NCBI RefSeq assembly: GCF_029960115.1
Contig: NZ_JASCOZ010000006.1
Location: 1 to 62,358 of the forward strand
Reading direction: 5' to 3'
DNA length: 62,358 nt
DNA from: Stenotrophomonas sp. PS02289
Lineage (GTDB): Bacteria > Pseudomonadota > Gammaproteobacteria > Xanthomonadales > Xanthomonadaceae
In this document: in pieces, positions 1 to 8,008 of the stretch
Numbering within the stretch: position 1 is the first letter of the stretch
How the letters are laid out: every line of letters begins with the position of its first letter
The notes under the pieces: generated by a model
The model's database searches: none
What the model was told of the DNA's origin: nothing
What the model saw: the letters and a program-made list of their open reading frames with translations, nothing else
Program-made: the position numbers and the translations under genes

Positions 1-395
1 GCACCCGGCTGGCGCTGCAGGCGGCCGCGCCGGACGCGCGCCTGGTGCTGGCCGAGCCGGCGGGGGCCGCCGACACCGCGCGGTCACTGGCCGCCGGGTC
101 GCTGCAGCTGGATTTCACCCCGGACACGATCTGCGACGGTCTGCGCGGCACCCTGGGTGCACCGAACTTCGCCCTGCTGCACGGCGCTGCCGAGGTGATC
201 AGCGTGGACGATGCCGCCACCGTGCAGGCCATGCGCCTGCTCTGGCAGGTGCTCAAGCAGGTGGTCGAGCCGTCATCGGCGATTGCCCTGGCCGCCATTC
301 TGGCCGAGCCGGCGCGCTTTGCCGGGCAACGGGTGGGGGTGGTGCTGTCCGGCGGCAATGTGGATCTGGATGCGCTGCCGTGGGGGCAGGCATGA
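1..395 (+). CDS. Threonine/serine dehydratase, C-terminal part (5' end outside window)
   Basis: The reading frame is open from base 3 and ends at 395, giving about 130 C-terminal residues of a fold type II PLP enzyme of the threonine dehydratase/serine racemase kind. These enzymes deaminate L-threonine or L-serine (or hydroxyaspartate) in the cytoplasm. The visible part has the usual late features: a segment ending in LVLAEPAG, a helix-rich region after DTICDGLRG, a VVEPSSAIALAAIL stretch that closes the active site, and a GQRVGVVLSGGNVDLDAL end, which resembles the SGGN(V/I)D signature of this family. The catalytic lysine and most of the PLP site lie upstream of the window, so substrate cannot be decided. 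Its TGA overlaps the ATG of the next gene (ATGA), suggesting co-translation. Confidence 0.8.
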   Translation, partial: TRLALQAAAPDARLVLAEPAGAADTARSLAAGSLQLDFTPDTICDGLRGTLGAPNFALLHGAAEVISVDDAATVQAMRLLWQVLKQVVEPSSAIALAAILAEPARFAGQRVGVVLSGGNVDLDALPWGQA

Positions 396-997
396 GGCGG
401 CGTGCCCGGGTCGGCCTGTGGGGCTGGCTGTGGCGGCTGCTGGTGGCGGTGTTGGCGTGGCTGCTGTGCGTGACCGCGTGGATCGTGTGGGTAGGCGAGC
501 GCGACCAGGCCGCCAAGGCCGACGCCATCATCGTGCTGGGGGCCGCCGCGTACGACGCCAAGCCTTCGCCGGTGTTCGAAGAGCGCATCCGCCATGGCCT
601 GGACCTGTATCGGCAGGGCTATGCACCGCTGCTGATCTTCACCGGTGGCTACGGCGGCACCGCCGCGCGCTTCTCCGAATCGCAGGTCGCCCGTCGTTAT
701 GCGATCAAGCAGGGCGTGCCCGACGAGGCCATCCTGATCGAAACCGCCTCACGCACCACCCGGCAGAATCTGGTTGAAGCCCGCCGGCTGATGGAGCAGC
801 GCCAGCTGCACCGCGTGATCATCGTCAGCGACCCGCTGCACATGGCCCGCGCGCTGCGGCTGGCGCATGAGCTGGGGATCGACGCGCTGGCGTCCTCGAC
901 GCCCAGCACGCGTTTCCGCAGCTTCCACACCAGCTGGAAGTTTCTCGCGCAGGAAATCTACTTCTTCCACCGGGATCTGGTGACCACCGGCGCGTAA
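392..997 (+). CDS. YdcF/ElyC-type (DUF218) membrane-anchored protein
   Basis: A 201-residue protein of the DUF218 family. A basic start (MRRRARVG) is followed by one strong hydrophobic segment at about residues 10-33, then a cytoplasm- or periplasm-facing globular domain. Family hallmarks are DAIIVLGAA near residue 48, a central LIFTGGYGG, and VIIVSDPLHMARA in the second half, which lines the predicted nucleotide-like pocket. Members include E. coli YdcF, SanA and ElyC, linked to envelope integrity, but the reaction is not established. I chose the ATG at 392 because it overlaps the upstream stop in an ATGA and directly precedes the membrane segment; an in-frame ATG 12 bases earlier lies inside the upstream gene. 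Confidence 0.8.
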   Translation: MRRRARVGLWGWLWRLLVAVLAWLLCVTAWIVWVGERDQAAKADAIIVLGAAAYDAKPSPVFEERIRHGLDLYRQGYAPLLIFTGGYGGTAARFSESQVARRYAIKQGVPDEAILIETASRTTRQNLVEARRLMEQRQLHRVIIVSDPLHMARALRLAHELGIDALASSTPSTRFRSFHTSWKFLAQEIYFFHRDLVTTGA

Positions 998-1017
998 TGA
1001 CACGCCATGCGCGTCAT
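997..1017. terminator. Hairpin between convergent genes
   Basis: ATGAC-A-CGC-CAT-GCG-C-GTCAT forms a stem with a single mismatch and a three-base loop, between the convergent ends of the YdcF-like gene and bioC. It resembles the GTAG-type hairpins elsewhere in the window. No T run follows, so it could act as a bidirectional transcript end or only as an RNA-stabilising structure. Confidence 0.4.
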
Positions 1018-1901
1018 CATTCCGTCCGGCGGCGGATCGGAATCGCCGACACCGGCACGCTCGCCACGTCATGACCGCGCTCGCGGATCGGCGCGCCGTG
1101 CTCGGGTGCCCATGCGGTTGCATAGATCACTTCCCAGCTGCTCGGCAGCTTGCCGTCTTCACGACGCAGCGGCTCATAGGCAGCACGCGCGGCGGCGAAG
1201 CGACCGCGTCCGGTCAGCGTATGTCGACGGTCCTGGCGCGCGTTGGTGGCACCGATGGCACGCAGCTCGCGCATCAGTGCATCCATGTCCGCATAGGTCA
1301 AGGTAAACAGATCGCGGTCCAGCACCGGATTGCGGAAACCGGACATCATCAACGCATCGCCAAACTGCGCGATCGGTGCGAAGCGACTCACGTGCGGCGT
1401 GCTGTCTGCCACAGCGAACGCATCGCGCAGCTCGATCAGCGTTTCCGGGCCAAAGGTCGAACACACCAGCAGCCCGCCGGGCTTCAGCACCCGTCGGAAA
1501 CCCGCGAACACCGCCGGCAGGTCTTCCACCCACTGCAGGCACAGATTGCTGAAGATCACATCCACGCTCTGGTCGGCCAGCGGCAGTGCCTGTGCATCGG
1601 CACACACGCGCGAGAACGGCTTCCACCAGCCGGCCTGCTTTTTGGCCTCGGCCAGCATCGGCGGGGCCAGGTCCAGCGCAATCACCTGTGCCTTCGGCCA
1701 GCGCTTCTTCATTGCCGCGCTGGCGTGGCCGGTGCCACTGCCTACGTCCAGCACCACCTGTGGCTGCCGGCTATCCAGATAATCCAGCGATTCCAGCAGG
1801 CGCTTCTCCACTTCACGCTGCAGCGCGGCGGCCGCGTCATAGCTGTGGGCAGCCCGCGAGAACGCGCGGCGGACGTGGTTCGGATCGAAGCTGGCGGTCA
1901 T
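1017..1901 (-). CDS. bioC: Malonyl-ACP O-methyltransferase BioC
   Basis: A 294-residue SAM-dependent methyltransferase. BioC methylates the free carboxyl of malonyl-ACP so that the fatty acid machinery can build a pimeloyl chain for biotin. It opens with the BioC-type FDPNHVRRAFSRAAHSYD segment, followed by SAM motif I VVLDVGSGTGHAS (about residues 49-61), an acidic ALDLAPPML after strand 2, and VDVIFSNLCLQWVED, where a BioC-typical NLCLQW replaces the NPPY of N-methylases. It is the last gene of the leftward run bioB-bioF-bioH-SDR-bioC, 63 bases after the SDR gene. The context and N-terminal signature make the assignment firm. Confidence 0.92.
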   Translation of the reverse strand: MTASFDPNHVRRAFSRAAHSYDAAAALQREVEKRLLESLDYLDSRQPQVVLDVGSGTGHASAAMKKRWPKAQVIALDLAPPMLAEAKKQAGWWKPFSRVCADAQALPLADQSVDVIFSNLCLQWVEDLPAVFAGFRRVLKPGGLLVCSTFGPETLIELRDAFAVADSTPHVSRFAPIAQFGDALMMSGFRNPVLDRDLFTLTYADMDALMRELRAIGATNARQDRRHTLTGRGRFAAARAAYEPLRREDGKLPSSWEVIYATAWAPEHGAPIRERGHDVASVPVSAIPIRRRTE

Positions 1902-1930
1902 ACAGAGCTCACTGACGGTGCAACCAAACG

Positions 1931-1955
1931 GTAGCGCACGACCGTAGGTCGTGCG
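1931..1955. repeat. SMAG/REP-like GTAG hairpin
   Basis: GTAG followed by CGCACGACC-GTA-GGTCGTGCG, a perfect 9-bp stem with a three-base loop, between bioC and the SDR gene. The GTAG head and hairpin match the SMAG repeat class of Stenotrophomonas. It may tune the bioC end of the operon transcript. Confidence 0.6.
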
Positions 1956-1964
1956 GAAAAACCA

Positions 1965-2747
1965 CTAGAACGTACCCGGATACGCCCCGCCATCGATCAG
2001 CAGGTTCTGTCCGGTGATGTACCCCGCCTGCGCGCTGCACAGGAACGCGCAGGCGGCACCGAACTCATCGGCATTGCCGAAGCGGCCGGCGGGAATCAGG
2101 GTGCGCTTGCGCTCGGCGATCTGCCCCGCGTCCACGCCCTGCTGCTGCGCCACGTAGGCGAAGTTGCCACGCAGTCGATCCGTATCGAACTGGCCCGGCA
2201 GCAGATTGTTGATGGTGACGTTGTGCGCCACCGTACGCCGCGCCAGCCCCGCCACGAAGCCGGTCAGCCCCGAACGCGCGCCGTTGGACAGCCCCAGGAT
2301 GTCGATCGGAGCCTTCACCGACGACGAGGTGATGTTGATGATGCGCCCGAAACCGCGTTCGATCATGCCGTCCACGGTGGCGCGGATCAGCGCGATCGGC
2401 GCGAGCATGTTGGCGTCCAGCGCGGCGATCCAGTCCTCGCGCTCGAACTGGCGGAAGTCGCCGGCCGGCGGGCCACCGGCGTTGGTGACCAGGATGTCCA
2501 CCTGCCGGCAGGCCGCCAGCGCCGCGACGCGGCCGGCCTCGGTGGTGACGTCCGCGACCACGGTGCGGACCTCGCCGGCCCCCGGCAGCGCCCTCAGTTC
2601 TTCGGCGGCACGGTTGAGTGCTTCTTCGCCGCGTGCGGCAATGACCACATTCACGCCTTCGCGCACCAGAGCGCGCGCGCAGCCCAGCCCCAGCCCTTTG
2701 CTGGCGGCACAGACCAGGGCCCAGCGGCCGGCAATTCCAAGATCCAT
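1965..2747 (-). CDS. Short-chain dehydrogenase/reductase in the biotin operon
   Basis: A 260-residue classical SDR. The Rossmann nucleotide-binding turn is AASKGLGLG (about residues 14-22), NAGG occurs near residue 89, and the catalytic tetrad is recognisable from ITSSS (Ser), but the usual YxxxK is degraded: the segment after ITSSSVKAPIDILGLSNGARSG carries SNGARS where YxxSK is expected. The C-terminal ITGQNLLIDGGAYPG is typical of 3-oxoacyl-ACP reductase-like SDRs. It lies six bases downstream of bioH and upstream of bioC, so it is co-transcribed with biotin genes, but no step of the standard pathway needs it. The missing Tyr/Lys pair raises doubt about normal oxidoreductase chemistry; the substrate is unknown. 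Confidence 0.8.
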   Translation of the reverse strand: MDLGIAGRWALVCAASKGLGLGCARALVREGVNVVIAARGEEALNRAAEELRALPGAGEVRTVVADVTTEAGRVAALAACRQVDILVTNAGGPPAGDFRQFEREDWIAALDANMLAPIALIRATVDGMIERGFGRIINITSSSVKAPIDILGLSNGARSGLTGFVAGLARRTVAHNVTINNLLPGQFDTDRLRGNFAYVAQQQGVDAGQIAERKRTLIPAGRFGNADEFGAACAFLCSAQAGYITGQNLLIDGGAYPGTF

Positions 2748-2753
2748 GATGTC

Positions 2754-3536
2754 CTACCCGGTAGAGTCGACGCGTCGACTGCTCTCAACAACGAATTGTC
2801 GCAGCTCAGCGGCCACGATATCGGCCTGCCCCAGGAACGGTGCGTGCCCGCCGTGTGCAATGACCTGGGCCTGAGCACCAGGCGACAGCTCAGCGGCGGC
2901 CTGCATGCCGCGCGCGCTGACCAGCCGGTCGCGCTGGCCGGCCAGCCACAGACTGGGTTTTGCGAGCGCCGGCAGCGCACCGCGCAGGTCGGTGTTCTCC
3001 AGCAGGGCCAGCCCTTCCTGCAACGCGCGGGGCGCGGGCTCGCCGCGCGCGACCAGCGCTGCGCGCAAGGTGCGCAGCTCCTGCCGGGCATGCTCGGAAC
3101 CCATCGCATCCAGCGCCAGGAAGCGTTCCAGGGTGCCCCGGTAATCCTGCGCCAGGTCCTGGCCGAACTGGGTGAACACGGCCGGCTCGACCGCGTGCGG
3201 CCACGCCTCGCCACGCACGAAACGCGGCGTGGCCGCGATCATCACCAGCCCCCGCACCTTGGGCACCACGGCGGCCCCATGCAGCGCGAACAGCCCGCCC
3301 AGCGACCAGCCACACCAGACCGCGGGCGGCGTGGCTGCGGCAATGGCATTGACCACCTGCGGCAGGCGCAGCGCGGTGGGGTCTTCGCGGCTGTGGCCAT
3401 GGCCGGGCAGGTCGACCAGGTGCAGTTCGACGTGGTCCTTCAGGCGTTCCACCAGCGGCGCGAACACGCCGCCATGCAGGGCCCAGCCGTGAATCAGTAC
3501 CAGCGCCGGACCGCGTCCCGTGACCTCGATATGCAT
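2754..3536 (-). CDS. bioH: Pimeloyl-ACP methyl ester carboxylesterase BioH
   Basis: A 260-residue alpha/beta hydrolase. BioH removes the methyl group added by BioC once the chain reaches pimeloyl-ACP, closing the elongation phase of biotin synthesis. Visible features: LIHGWALHGGVF oxyanion region (residues 13-24), LVDLPGHGHS, nucleophile elbow GWSLGG near residue 78, a late acidic residue in LWLAGQRDRLV and the catalytic His in HGGHAPFL. Length and motifs fit BioH. It starts 16 bases after bioF and ends six bases before the SDR. The last residues derive from an embedded GTAG palindrome and so are unlikely to be conserved. Confidence 0.92.
   Translation of the reverse strand: MHIEVTGRGPALVLIHGWALHGGVFAPLVERLKDHVELHLVDLPGHGHSREDPTALRLPQVVNAIAAATPPAVWCGWSLGGLFALHGAAVVPKVRGLVMIAATPRFVRGEAWPHAVEPAVFTQFGQDLAQDYRGTLERFLALDAMGSEHARQELRTLRAALVARGEPAPRALQEGLALLENTDLRGALPALAKPSLWLAGQRDRLVSARGMQAAAELSPGAQAQVIAHGGHAPFLGQADIVAAELRQFVVESSRRVDSTG
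2761..2780. repeat. SMAG-like GTAG palindrome inside the bioH 3' end
   Basis: GTAG followed by the perfect 16-bp palindrome AGTCGACGCGTCGACT. It lies within the last codons of bioH (minus strand), encoding part of the C-terminal VESSRRVDSTG. The repeat therefore supplies the end of the protein, and the TAG stop lies just beyond it. Confidence 0.6.
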
Positions 3537-3552
3537 GCTCAGCCGGCCAGCA

Positions 3553-4773
3553 TCACGCGCTCAGCGCGTCCAGCGACTGCTGCCGCAATACCTTTTCGCG
3601 GGCCTCGGCAATGGCGTCGGTCAGCGCCCGTACCTGCGCCGGAGTGTGCAGGGCCGACAAGGTGACGCGCAGTCGGGCCTTGCCTTCCGGCACGGTCGGC
3701 GGACGGATAGCACTGACCAGGAAGCCGGAGGCTTCCAGCGCGGCCGACAACGCGACCACGGTGGCTTCCGAGCCGCACAGCAGCGGCTGGATCGGGGTAT
3801 CAGAGGGCATCAGTTCCAGCCCGTGCTGGCGCGCGCCGGCGCGGAACACGCCGACCAGCTCGGTGAGCTTCTCGCGCCGCCAGTCGTCGCGCCGGGCCAG
3901 CTTCACCGCGGCCAGCGACGCGGCCGCCTGCGCGGGGGAAATCGCGGTGGTGTAGATGTACGGACGCGCGGTCTCGGCCAGGTGCTGGATCAGTGCCTCA
4001 TCACCCAGCACCACGGCACCACTGCTGCCTAAGGCCTTGCCCAGCGTGGCCAGCTGCAGCGGCACATCGGTCACACCCAGGCCCGCGTCGGCCACACAGC
4101 CGCGGCCATGCTCGCCCACCACGCCGATGCCGTGCGCGTCGTCGACATACAGCAGCGCTTCCTGCATGCGTGCCACCAGCGACAGCGAGCGCAGCGGGGC
4201 GATGTCGCCGTCCATGCTGAACACGCCGTCGGTGACCAGCATGGCCGCGCCTTCCGGCGCATGCTTGAGCTGGCGCAGCGCACCTTCGCTGTCCAGGTGC
4301 GGATAACGGCGCAGCCGGCAACCGGCCAGACGGGTGGCGTCGAGCAGGCTGGCGTGGTTCAACCGGTCCTGCACACAGACGTCGTCTTCCTCGCTGAGCA
4401 ATGCCTGCTGCACTGCAAGATTGGCGGCGAAGCCGCTGCCGAACAGCAGTGCGCGCGGATAGCCCAGCCAATCGGCCATTTCCTGTTCCAGCGCTTCGTG
4501 CAGCGCATGGTGACCACAGATCAGGTGCGAGGCGGTCGCCCCGGCACCGTCACGTGCGGCGGCGTCCTGCAACGCGCTGACCACGCCGAACTGCTGGGAC
4601 AGGCCCAGGTAGTCATTGCTGCAGAAGCCGGTCAGCCACTGCCCGTCCACTTCCAGGCGCACGCCGTCGCGGCGGGTCACGGTGCGGCGCACACGGATGC
4701 GGCCCTGCGCCTGGCGAAGCTTGCGCTGGGACTGAAGTCGTTCCTGGAGGTCAGGGCGGGCCATGGTCGTCAC
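3553..4773 (-). CDS. bioF: 8-amino-7-oxononanoate synthase BioF
   Basis: A 406-residue PLP enzyme of the alpha-oxoamine synthase family that condenses pimeloyl-ACP/CoA with L-alanine. Markers: NDYLGLS near residue 54, [28 protein letters not shown] (PLP-ring contacts), [15 protein letters not shown], and the Schiff-base lysine in [13 protein letters not shown]. The C-terminal part has the [20 protein letters not shown] motif. It is the second gene of the leftward biotin operon, 69 bases after bioB and 16 before bioH. The start [13 protein letters not shown] has an alternative Met at the fourth residue; either gives a normal length. Confidence 0.95.
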   Translation of the reverse strand: MTTMARPDLQERLQSQRKLRQAQGRIRVRRTVTRRDGVRLEVDGQWLTGFCSNDYLGLSQQFGVVSALQDAAARDGAGATASHLICGHHALHEALEQEMADWLGYPRALLFGSGFAANLAVQQALLSEEDDVCVQDRLNHASLLDATRLAGCRLRRYPHLDSEGALRQLKHAPEGAAMLVTDGVFSMDGDIAPLRSLSLVARMQEALLYVDDAHGIGVVGEHGRGCVADAGLGVTDVPLQLATLGKALGSSGAVVLGDEALIQHLAETARPYIYTTAISPAQAAASLAAVKLARRDDWRREKLTELVGVFRAGARQHGLELMPSDTPIQPLLCGSEATVVALSAALEASGFLVSAIRPPTVPEGKARLRVTLSALHTPAQVRALTDAIAEAREKVLRQQSLDALSA

Positions 4774-4842
4774 GGGCAGGATCGGGGAGGGCAGCTAGCG
4801 TACCCGGTTGGCGGGCCGGGCGCCGCACCCCCGGTCGGAGGG

Positions 4843-5892
4843 TCAGGCCGCCTGTCCGCAGCGGCCGCCGCAGCTGGCGCTCGGCGCGGTGATGTCGGCA
4901 TGCACGGTGCCGGGGTGGTCATGTCCGGGCGCGTCCACCTGCAACGGCATCGGCTGCAGGCCGAGGCGTTCGAACAGGGCCTGGTCGCGGGCCGTGTCGG
5001 GGTTGCCGGTGGTGAGCAGTTTTTCGCCGTAGAAGATCGAATTGGCACCGGCGAGGAAACACAGCGCCTGCAACTCGTCGCTCATCGCTTCGCGCCCGGC
5101 CGACAGCCGCACCATCGAGCGCGGCATCACGATGCGGGCCACCGCGATCATGCGCACGAACTCGAACGGGTCCAGCTCGGCACTGCCGTGCAGCGGCGTG
5201 CCGGCGACCTGCACCAGCCGGTTGATCGGCACCGAATCAGGGTGGCTGGGCAGGTTGGCCAGCGCCAGCAGCAGACCGGCGCGATGCGCGCGGGTTTCGC
5301 CCATGCCGACGATGCCGCCGCAGCAGGTCTTCAGGCCGGCATCGCGCACATGCTCCAGCGTGTCCAGTCGGTCCTGGTACTGGCGGGTGTGGATGATGGA
5401 GTCGTAGTAGTCCGGCGCGGTGTCCAGATTGTGGTTGTAGTAGTCCAGCCCGGCCGCGCGCAGCGCATCGGCCTGCGGGCGGTCGAGCATGCCCAGCGTG
5501 GCGCAGGTCTCCAGGCCCAGCGCTTTCACCTCGCGGATCATCGCAGCGACCTTGGGAATGTCACGATCCTTCGGCGAACGCCATGCCGCGCCCATGCAGA
5601 ACCGCGAGGCACCCGCCGCCTTGGCCTGGCGCGCACGGGCGACCACTTCCTCAGTGGCCATCAGCTTCTGCGCCGTCACGCCGGTGTCGTAGCGCTGCGC
5701 CTGCGGGCAGTACGCGCAGTCTTCCGGGCAGCCGCCGGTCTTCACCGACAGCAGGGTGGACACCTGCACCTGGGCCGGGTCGAAGTGCTCGCGATGCACC
5801 GCCGCGGCGCGGAACAGCAGCTCCGGGAAGGGCAGGTCGAACAGCTGCAGCAGTTCCTGCGGCTGCCAGTCATGGCGGAGGGCGGTGGACAT
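4843..5892 (-). CDS. bioB: Biotin synthase BioB
   Basis: A 349-residue radical SAM enzyme that inserts sulfur into dethiobiotin, the last step of biotin synthesis. The radical SAM cluster motif is seen as [12 protein letters not shown] (Cys-x3-Cys-x2-Cys, about residue 54), followed by [27 protein letters not shown] and YYNHNLDT, all typical of BioB. The [2Fe-2S] ligands include the Cys residues of the FCMG and ETCA segments and the Arg of the MVRLSAGRE segment. It leads the leftward operon. The region upstream (5893-6049) is shared with a divergent lipoprotein gene and holds a BirA-like operator. bioA and bioD are not in the window. Confidence 0.96.
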   Translation of the reverse strand: MSTALRHDWQPQELLQLFDLPFPELLFRAAAVHREHFDPAQVQVSTLLSVKTGGCPEDCAYCPQAQRYDTGVTAQKLMATEEVVARARQAKAAGASRFCMGAAWRSPKDRDIPKVAAMIREVKALGLETCATLGMLDRPQADALRAAGLDYYNHNLDTAPDYYDSIIHTRQYQDRLDTLEHVRDAGLKTCCGGIVGMGETRAHRAGLLLALANLPSHPDSVPINRLVQVAGTPLHGSAELDPFEFVRMIAVARIVMPRSMVRLSAGREAMSDELQALCFLAGANSIFYGEKLLTTGNPDTARDQALFERLGLQPMPLQVDAPGHDHPGTVHADITAPSASCGGRCGQAA

Positions 5893-5946
5893 GCGTGGCC
5901 TGCCGGCTGGAGTCGAAGGGCGGCAGTGTGGGGAGTGGATCCCAGA

Positions 5947-5980
5947 CTGTCAACTGGAATTGGTGTCAATAAGTTTACAG
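5947..5980. promoter_or_regulatory. Candidate BirA operator upstream of bioB
   Basis: Two 9-base half sites, CTGTCAACT (5947-5955) and AGTTTACAG (5972-5980), form an inverted repeat with one mismatch and a 16-base spacer. The published BirA box is TTGTAAACC-N15/16-GGTTTACAA; the core TGTAAAC and the spacing fit. Bound BirA-biotinoyl-AMP here would repress bioB and possibly the divergent lipoprotein gene. Confidence 0.6.
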
Positions 5981-6049
5981 TGGGGTGATGCCACGACCCG
6001 TTGTTGGATAAAGTCAGCAGTGACGGACTCACTGGCGGATTTGTTGAAC

Positions 6050-6559
6050 ATGGACGCGCGAATGCTTCGAACCCTCCTGGCGGCGGCCTTTCTTGCTGCC
6101 GGCGGTCTCACCGCCTGTACGACCCCGCCTGCATCGACGCTGGCAGGTGAGGCAGGCCGTGGCGCTGCGCCATTGCCGCAGGCCAGGCTGCTGATGCGGG
6201 AGGTGGACGAGCAGAACCTCCCGGCATCCACCCGTCTGACCGACGCGGCAGGACAACCGCTCTCCCTGCAGGAGCCGCCCTTCCTGGTCACCGCCGATGT
6301 GCGCAGCGTGGCGCTGGATACGGATGCTTACACCGGGACGCCGGTGTTGAACGTGCAGCTGACGGAAGAAGCAGGCGCACGCATGCTCGCGGCCACCGAG
6401 GCGCGCGTCGGCAAACGCATCGCCTTCACCGTGGGCGACCGGGTGCTGACCGTGGCGACCATCCGTGGTCCTTTCGGCAAGGCACTGCAGGTGAACGGCC
6501 TGGAAGACCTCGAGGACGCCCAGCAGATGTACGCGGAAATTACCGGCCAGCATCCGTAA
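6050..6559 (+). CDS. Lipoprotein with SecD P1-head-like domain
   Basis: A 169-residue protein with a lipoprotein signal: MLRTLLAAAFLAAGG then lipobox LTAC, giving a lipidated Cys exposed in the periplasm. After a low-complexity linker, the part from LPASTRLTDAAGQ to the end resembles the P1 head subdomain of SecD: LNVQLTEEAGARMLAATEARVGKRIAFTVGDRVLTVATI matches the pattern 'polypeptide binding groove' seen in SecD and its stand-alone homologues. No membrane channel part is present, so it is not SecD itself. The role is unknown; envelope or export-related is a guess from the fold. Start is 6050 or the in-frame ATG at 6062, which directly begins the signal. Confidence 0.7.
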   Translation: MDARMLRTLLAAAFLAAGGLTACTTPPASTLAGEAGRGAAPLPQARLLMREVDEQNLPASTRLTDAAGQPLSLQEPPFLVTADVRSVALDTDAYTGTPVLNVQLTEEAGARMLAATEARVGKRIAFTVGDRVLTVATIRGPFGKALQVNGLEDLEDAQQMYAEITGQHP

Positions 6560-6589
6560 TCGGATGACGCGCAGCACCGGCGTCGCCTG

Positions 6590-7348
6590 ATGGTGGCGTG
6601 GGGTAGGTGCAAGCACGCTGGGTATCGCGCCGTTGCCCGGTACTCCGTTGTGTTTCATGTGCTTACCCATGCCCTTTCCTGGCTCGCCCTGCAGGCCTTG
6701 CCGCTGCGCTGCCTGGTGTGTTTCGAGCCCGGCGCGGACGGGCTGGACCTCTGTCGCGCCTGCCACGCGGCCCTGCCTTGGAACGACCACGCCTGCCCGG
6801 TGTGTGCGTTGCCGTTGCCTGACGGAGAACCCGCAGTGAGTTGCGGCGCGTGCTTGAGCGATGCTCCCCTCCAGACTGCGGCAGCGGCCACCTTCGTCTA
6901 CACCGCACCGGTCGACCGCTTGATCCAGCGTTTCAAGTTCCGCCAGGACCTGGCCGCCGGTCGCCTGCTGTCCCAGCTGATGCTGCAGCGGGTGCCGCCC
7001 TTCCTCACCGAACCCCTGCTGCCCATGCCCTTGCACCGCAGGCGGCTGCGCGAGCGTGGCTACGACCAGGCGCTGGAGTTGACCCGGCCGCTGGCCCGGG
7101 AGATGTGCCTGCCGCTGTGGCAGGGGCTGGCGCGGCAGCGGGAAACCGCTGCGCAGTCCGGCCTCGACGCCGAAGCTCGCCAGCAGAACATGCGCGATGC
7201 ATTCGCGGTGCGCTTCGCACCCCCGAGGGCCCTCACCCTGGTCGATGACGTCATGACCACCGGCGCGACCCTGCAGGCAGCGGTGCACGCACTGCAGGGC
7301 TACGGCCTGCGCCGCGCTACGCTATGGGTGTGTGCCAGAACGCCTTGA
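6590..7348 (+). CDS. comF: ComF family phosphoribosyltransferase-like protein
   Basis: A 252-residue ComF/GntX-type protein. It has an N-terminal zinc-ribbon with paired cysteines (CLVCFE, CRAC, CPVC, CGAC in about residues 40-90) and a C-terminal phosphoribosyltransferase fold with the PRPP loop VDDVMTTGATL near residue 220. ComF proteins support DNA uptake or processing of internalised DNA in competent bacteria. ComF next to bioB is a conserved arrangement in Xanthomonadaceae. The ATG at 6590 gives a somewhat long N-terminus; GTG codons at 6650 and 6659 just before the LTHALSWLALQ segment are credible alternative starts. Confidence 0.88.
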   Translation: MVAWGRCKHAGYRAVARYSVVFHVLTHALSWLALQALPLRCLVCFEPGADGLDLCRACHAALPWNDHACPVCALPLPDGEPAVSCGACLSDAPLQTAAAATFVYTAPVDRLIQRFKFRQDLAAGRLLSQLMLQRVPPFLTEPLLPMPLHRRRLRERGYDQALELTRPLAREMCLPLWQGLARQRETAAQSGLDAEARQQNMRDAFAVRFAPPRALTLVDDVMTTGATLQAAVHALQGYGLRRATLWVCARTP

Positions 7349-7411
7349 ACGAACTCTGTCCCATGGTTCACTCTGGCGTTGATACGCGCACCCAGGCCGC
7401 AGGAGCGACAC

Positions 7412-7609
7412 GTGAACGCTAGCGATTCAAAGAAGCCGTGCTTGGATACCCATCAAAGCGCACTCGGTGAATTCTTCAAGCACGGGCGCGTCGTGAACGT
7501 GCGCTGCGAGAAGTGCAACGACGTTATTGAAGTCGAGGCCCGGTCTTCTTCGGCATGGGTCATGCGGTGTACCTGTGGTACCTACAACGACACGCTGCGC
7601 GGCCTATGA
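7412..7609 (+). CDS. Small zinc-ribbon protein, unknown function
   Basis: A 65-residue protein starting at GTG 7412, chosen because AGGAG lies seven bases upstream. It contains VRCEKCNDVIEVEAR and WVMRCTCGTYND, a Cys-x2-Cys ... Cys-x-Cys set that would bind one zinc ion. I do not recognise a named family. Its TGA overlaps the ATG of the next gene (ATGA), so the two are translated together. Both encode small proteins with zinc-ribbon cysteine pairs, suggesting a heteromeric pair or effector/immunity-like accessory proteins, but nothing in the sequence proves it. Confidence 0.65.
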   Translation: MNASDSKKPCLDTHQSALGEFFKHGRVVNVRCEKCNDVIEVEARSSSAWVMRCTCGTYNDTLRGL

Positions 7610-7962
7610 ACACTGAATGGCAAGGCGTGCCGCTTGAGGCGGTGTGCTCCTGGAAGAAGGCATTCGCCGAAACGCCAACCGGATACAGGGTTCACGCCCC
7701 GTGTCCCGTCTGCAAGGCACCTACGCTGCGCCGCTACTTCTACCTGGGACGCGTCGATCCCCTTCAGTTGAACGGTATTGCCTACCAGGGGCGAGGGAGC
7801 CTCTGGGAGTGGTGCGCGACCTGCCGCTCGTTCGAACACGCGCAGGCGCTGGTGCCCCTGTCATGGACAGCAGCCCCGTTGCAGGTGGACCACGCCCAGC
7901 TCACACCCGTGCCTGATCTGCTGGATGCGTTGATCGGCGAGCACGCTGGCTTGCCAAGGTAA
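7606..7962 (+). CDS. Small CxxC-containing protein, unknown function
   Basis: A 118-residue protein that begins in the ATGA overlap at 7606. It carries CPVC (with following APTLRRYFYLG) and CATC later on, two Cys-x2-Cys knuckles about 45 residues apart that could make one treble-clef or ribbon zinc site. The rest is rich in aromatic and Trp residues (SLWEWCATCRSFEH). No family assigned. Its TAA stop lies inside the 20-bp palindrome that precedes the PrlF/YhaV genes, so its transcript runs into that operator. Confidence 0.65.
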   Translation: MNTEWQGVPLEAVCSWKKAFAETPTGYRVHAPCPVCKAPTLRRYFYLGRVDPLQLNGIAYQGRGSLWEWCATCRSFEHAQALVPLSWTAAPLQVDHAQLTPVPDLLDALIGEHAGLPR

Positions 7963-7977
7963 TGCATATGCATTACC
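7958..7977. promoter_or_regulatory. Perfect 20-bp palindrome, likely PrlF operator
   Basis: GGTAATGCATATGCATTACC is fully palindromic and sits 31 bases before the prlF start. Type II antitoxins of the AbrB/SpoVT fold, PrlF included, autoregulate by binding symmetric sites at their own promoter, so this is the natural operator. It overlaps the stop codon of the upstream zinc-ribbon gene. Confidence 0.6.
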
Positions 7978-8008
7978 ATTCAGCTGCCGAATCGCGCCGG
8001 ATCGTCCA

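Noticed and set aside
1931..1955. Rho-independent terminator
   Set aside because: The stem is strong, but the A-run lies on the wrong side for leftward bioC transcription and no T run follows rightward; the GTAG head makes an SMAG repeat the better call.
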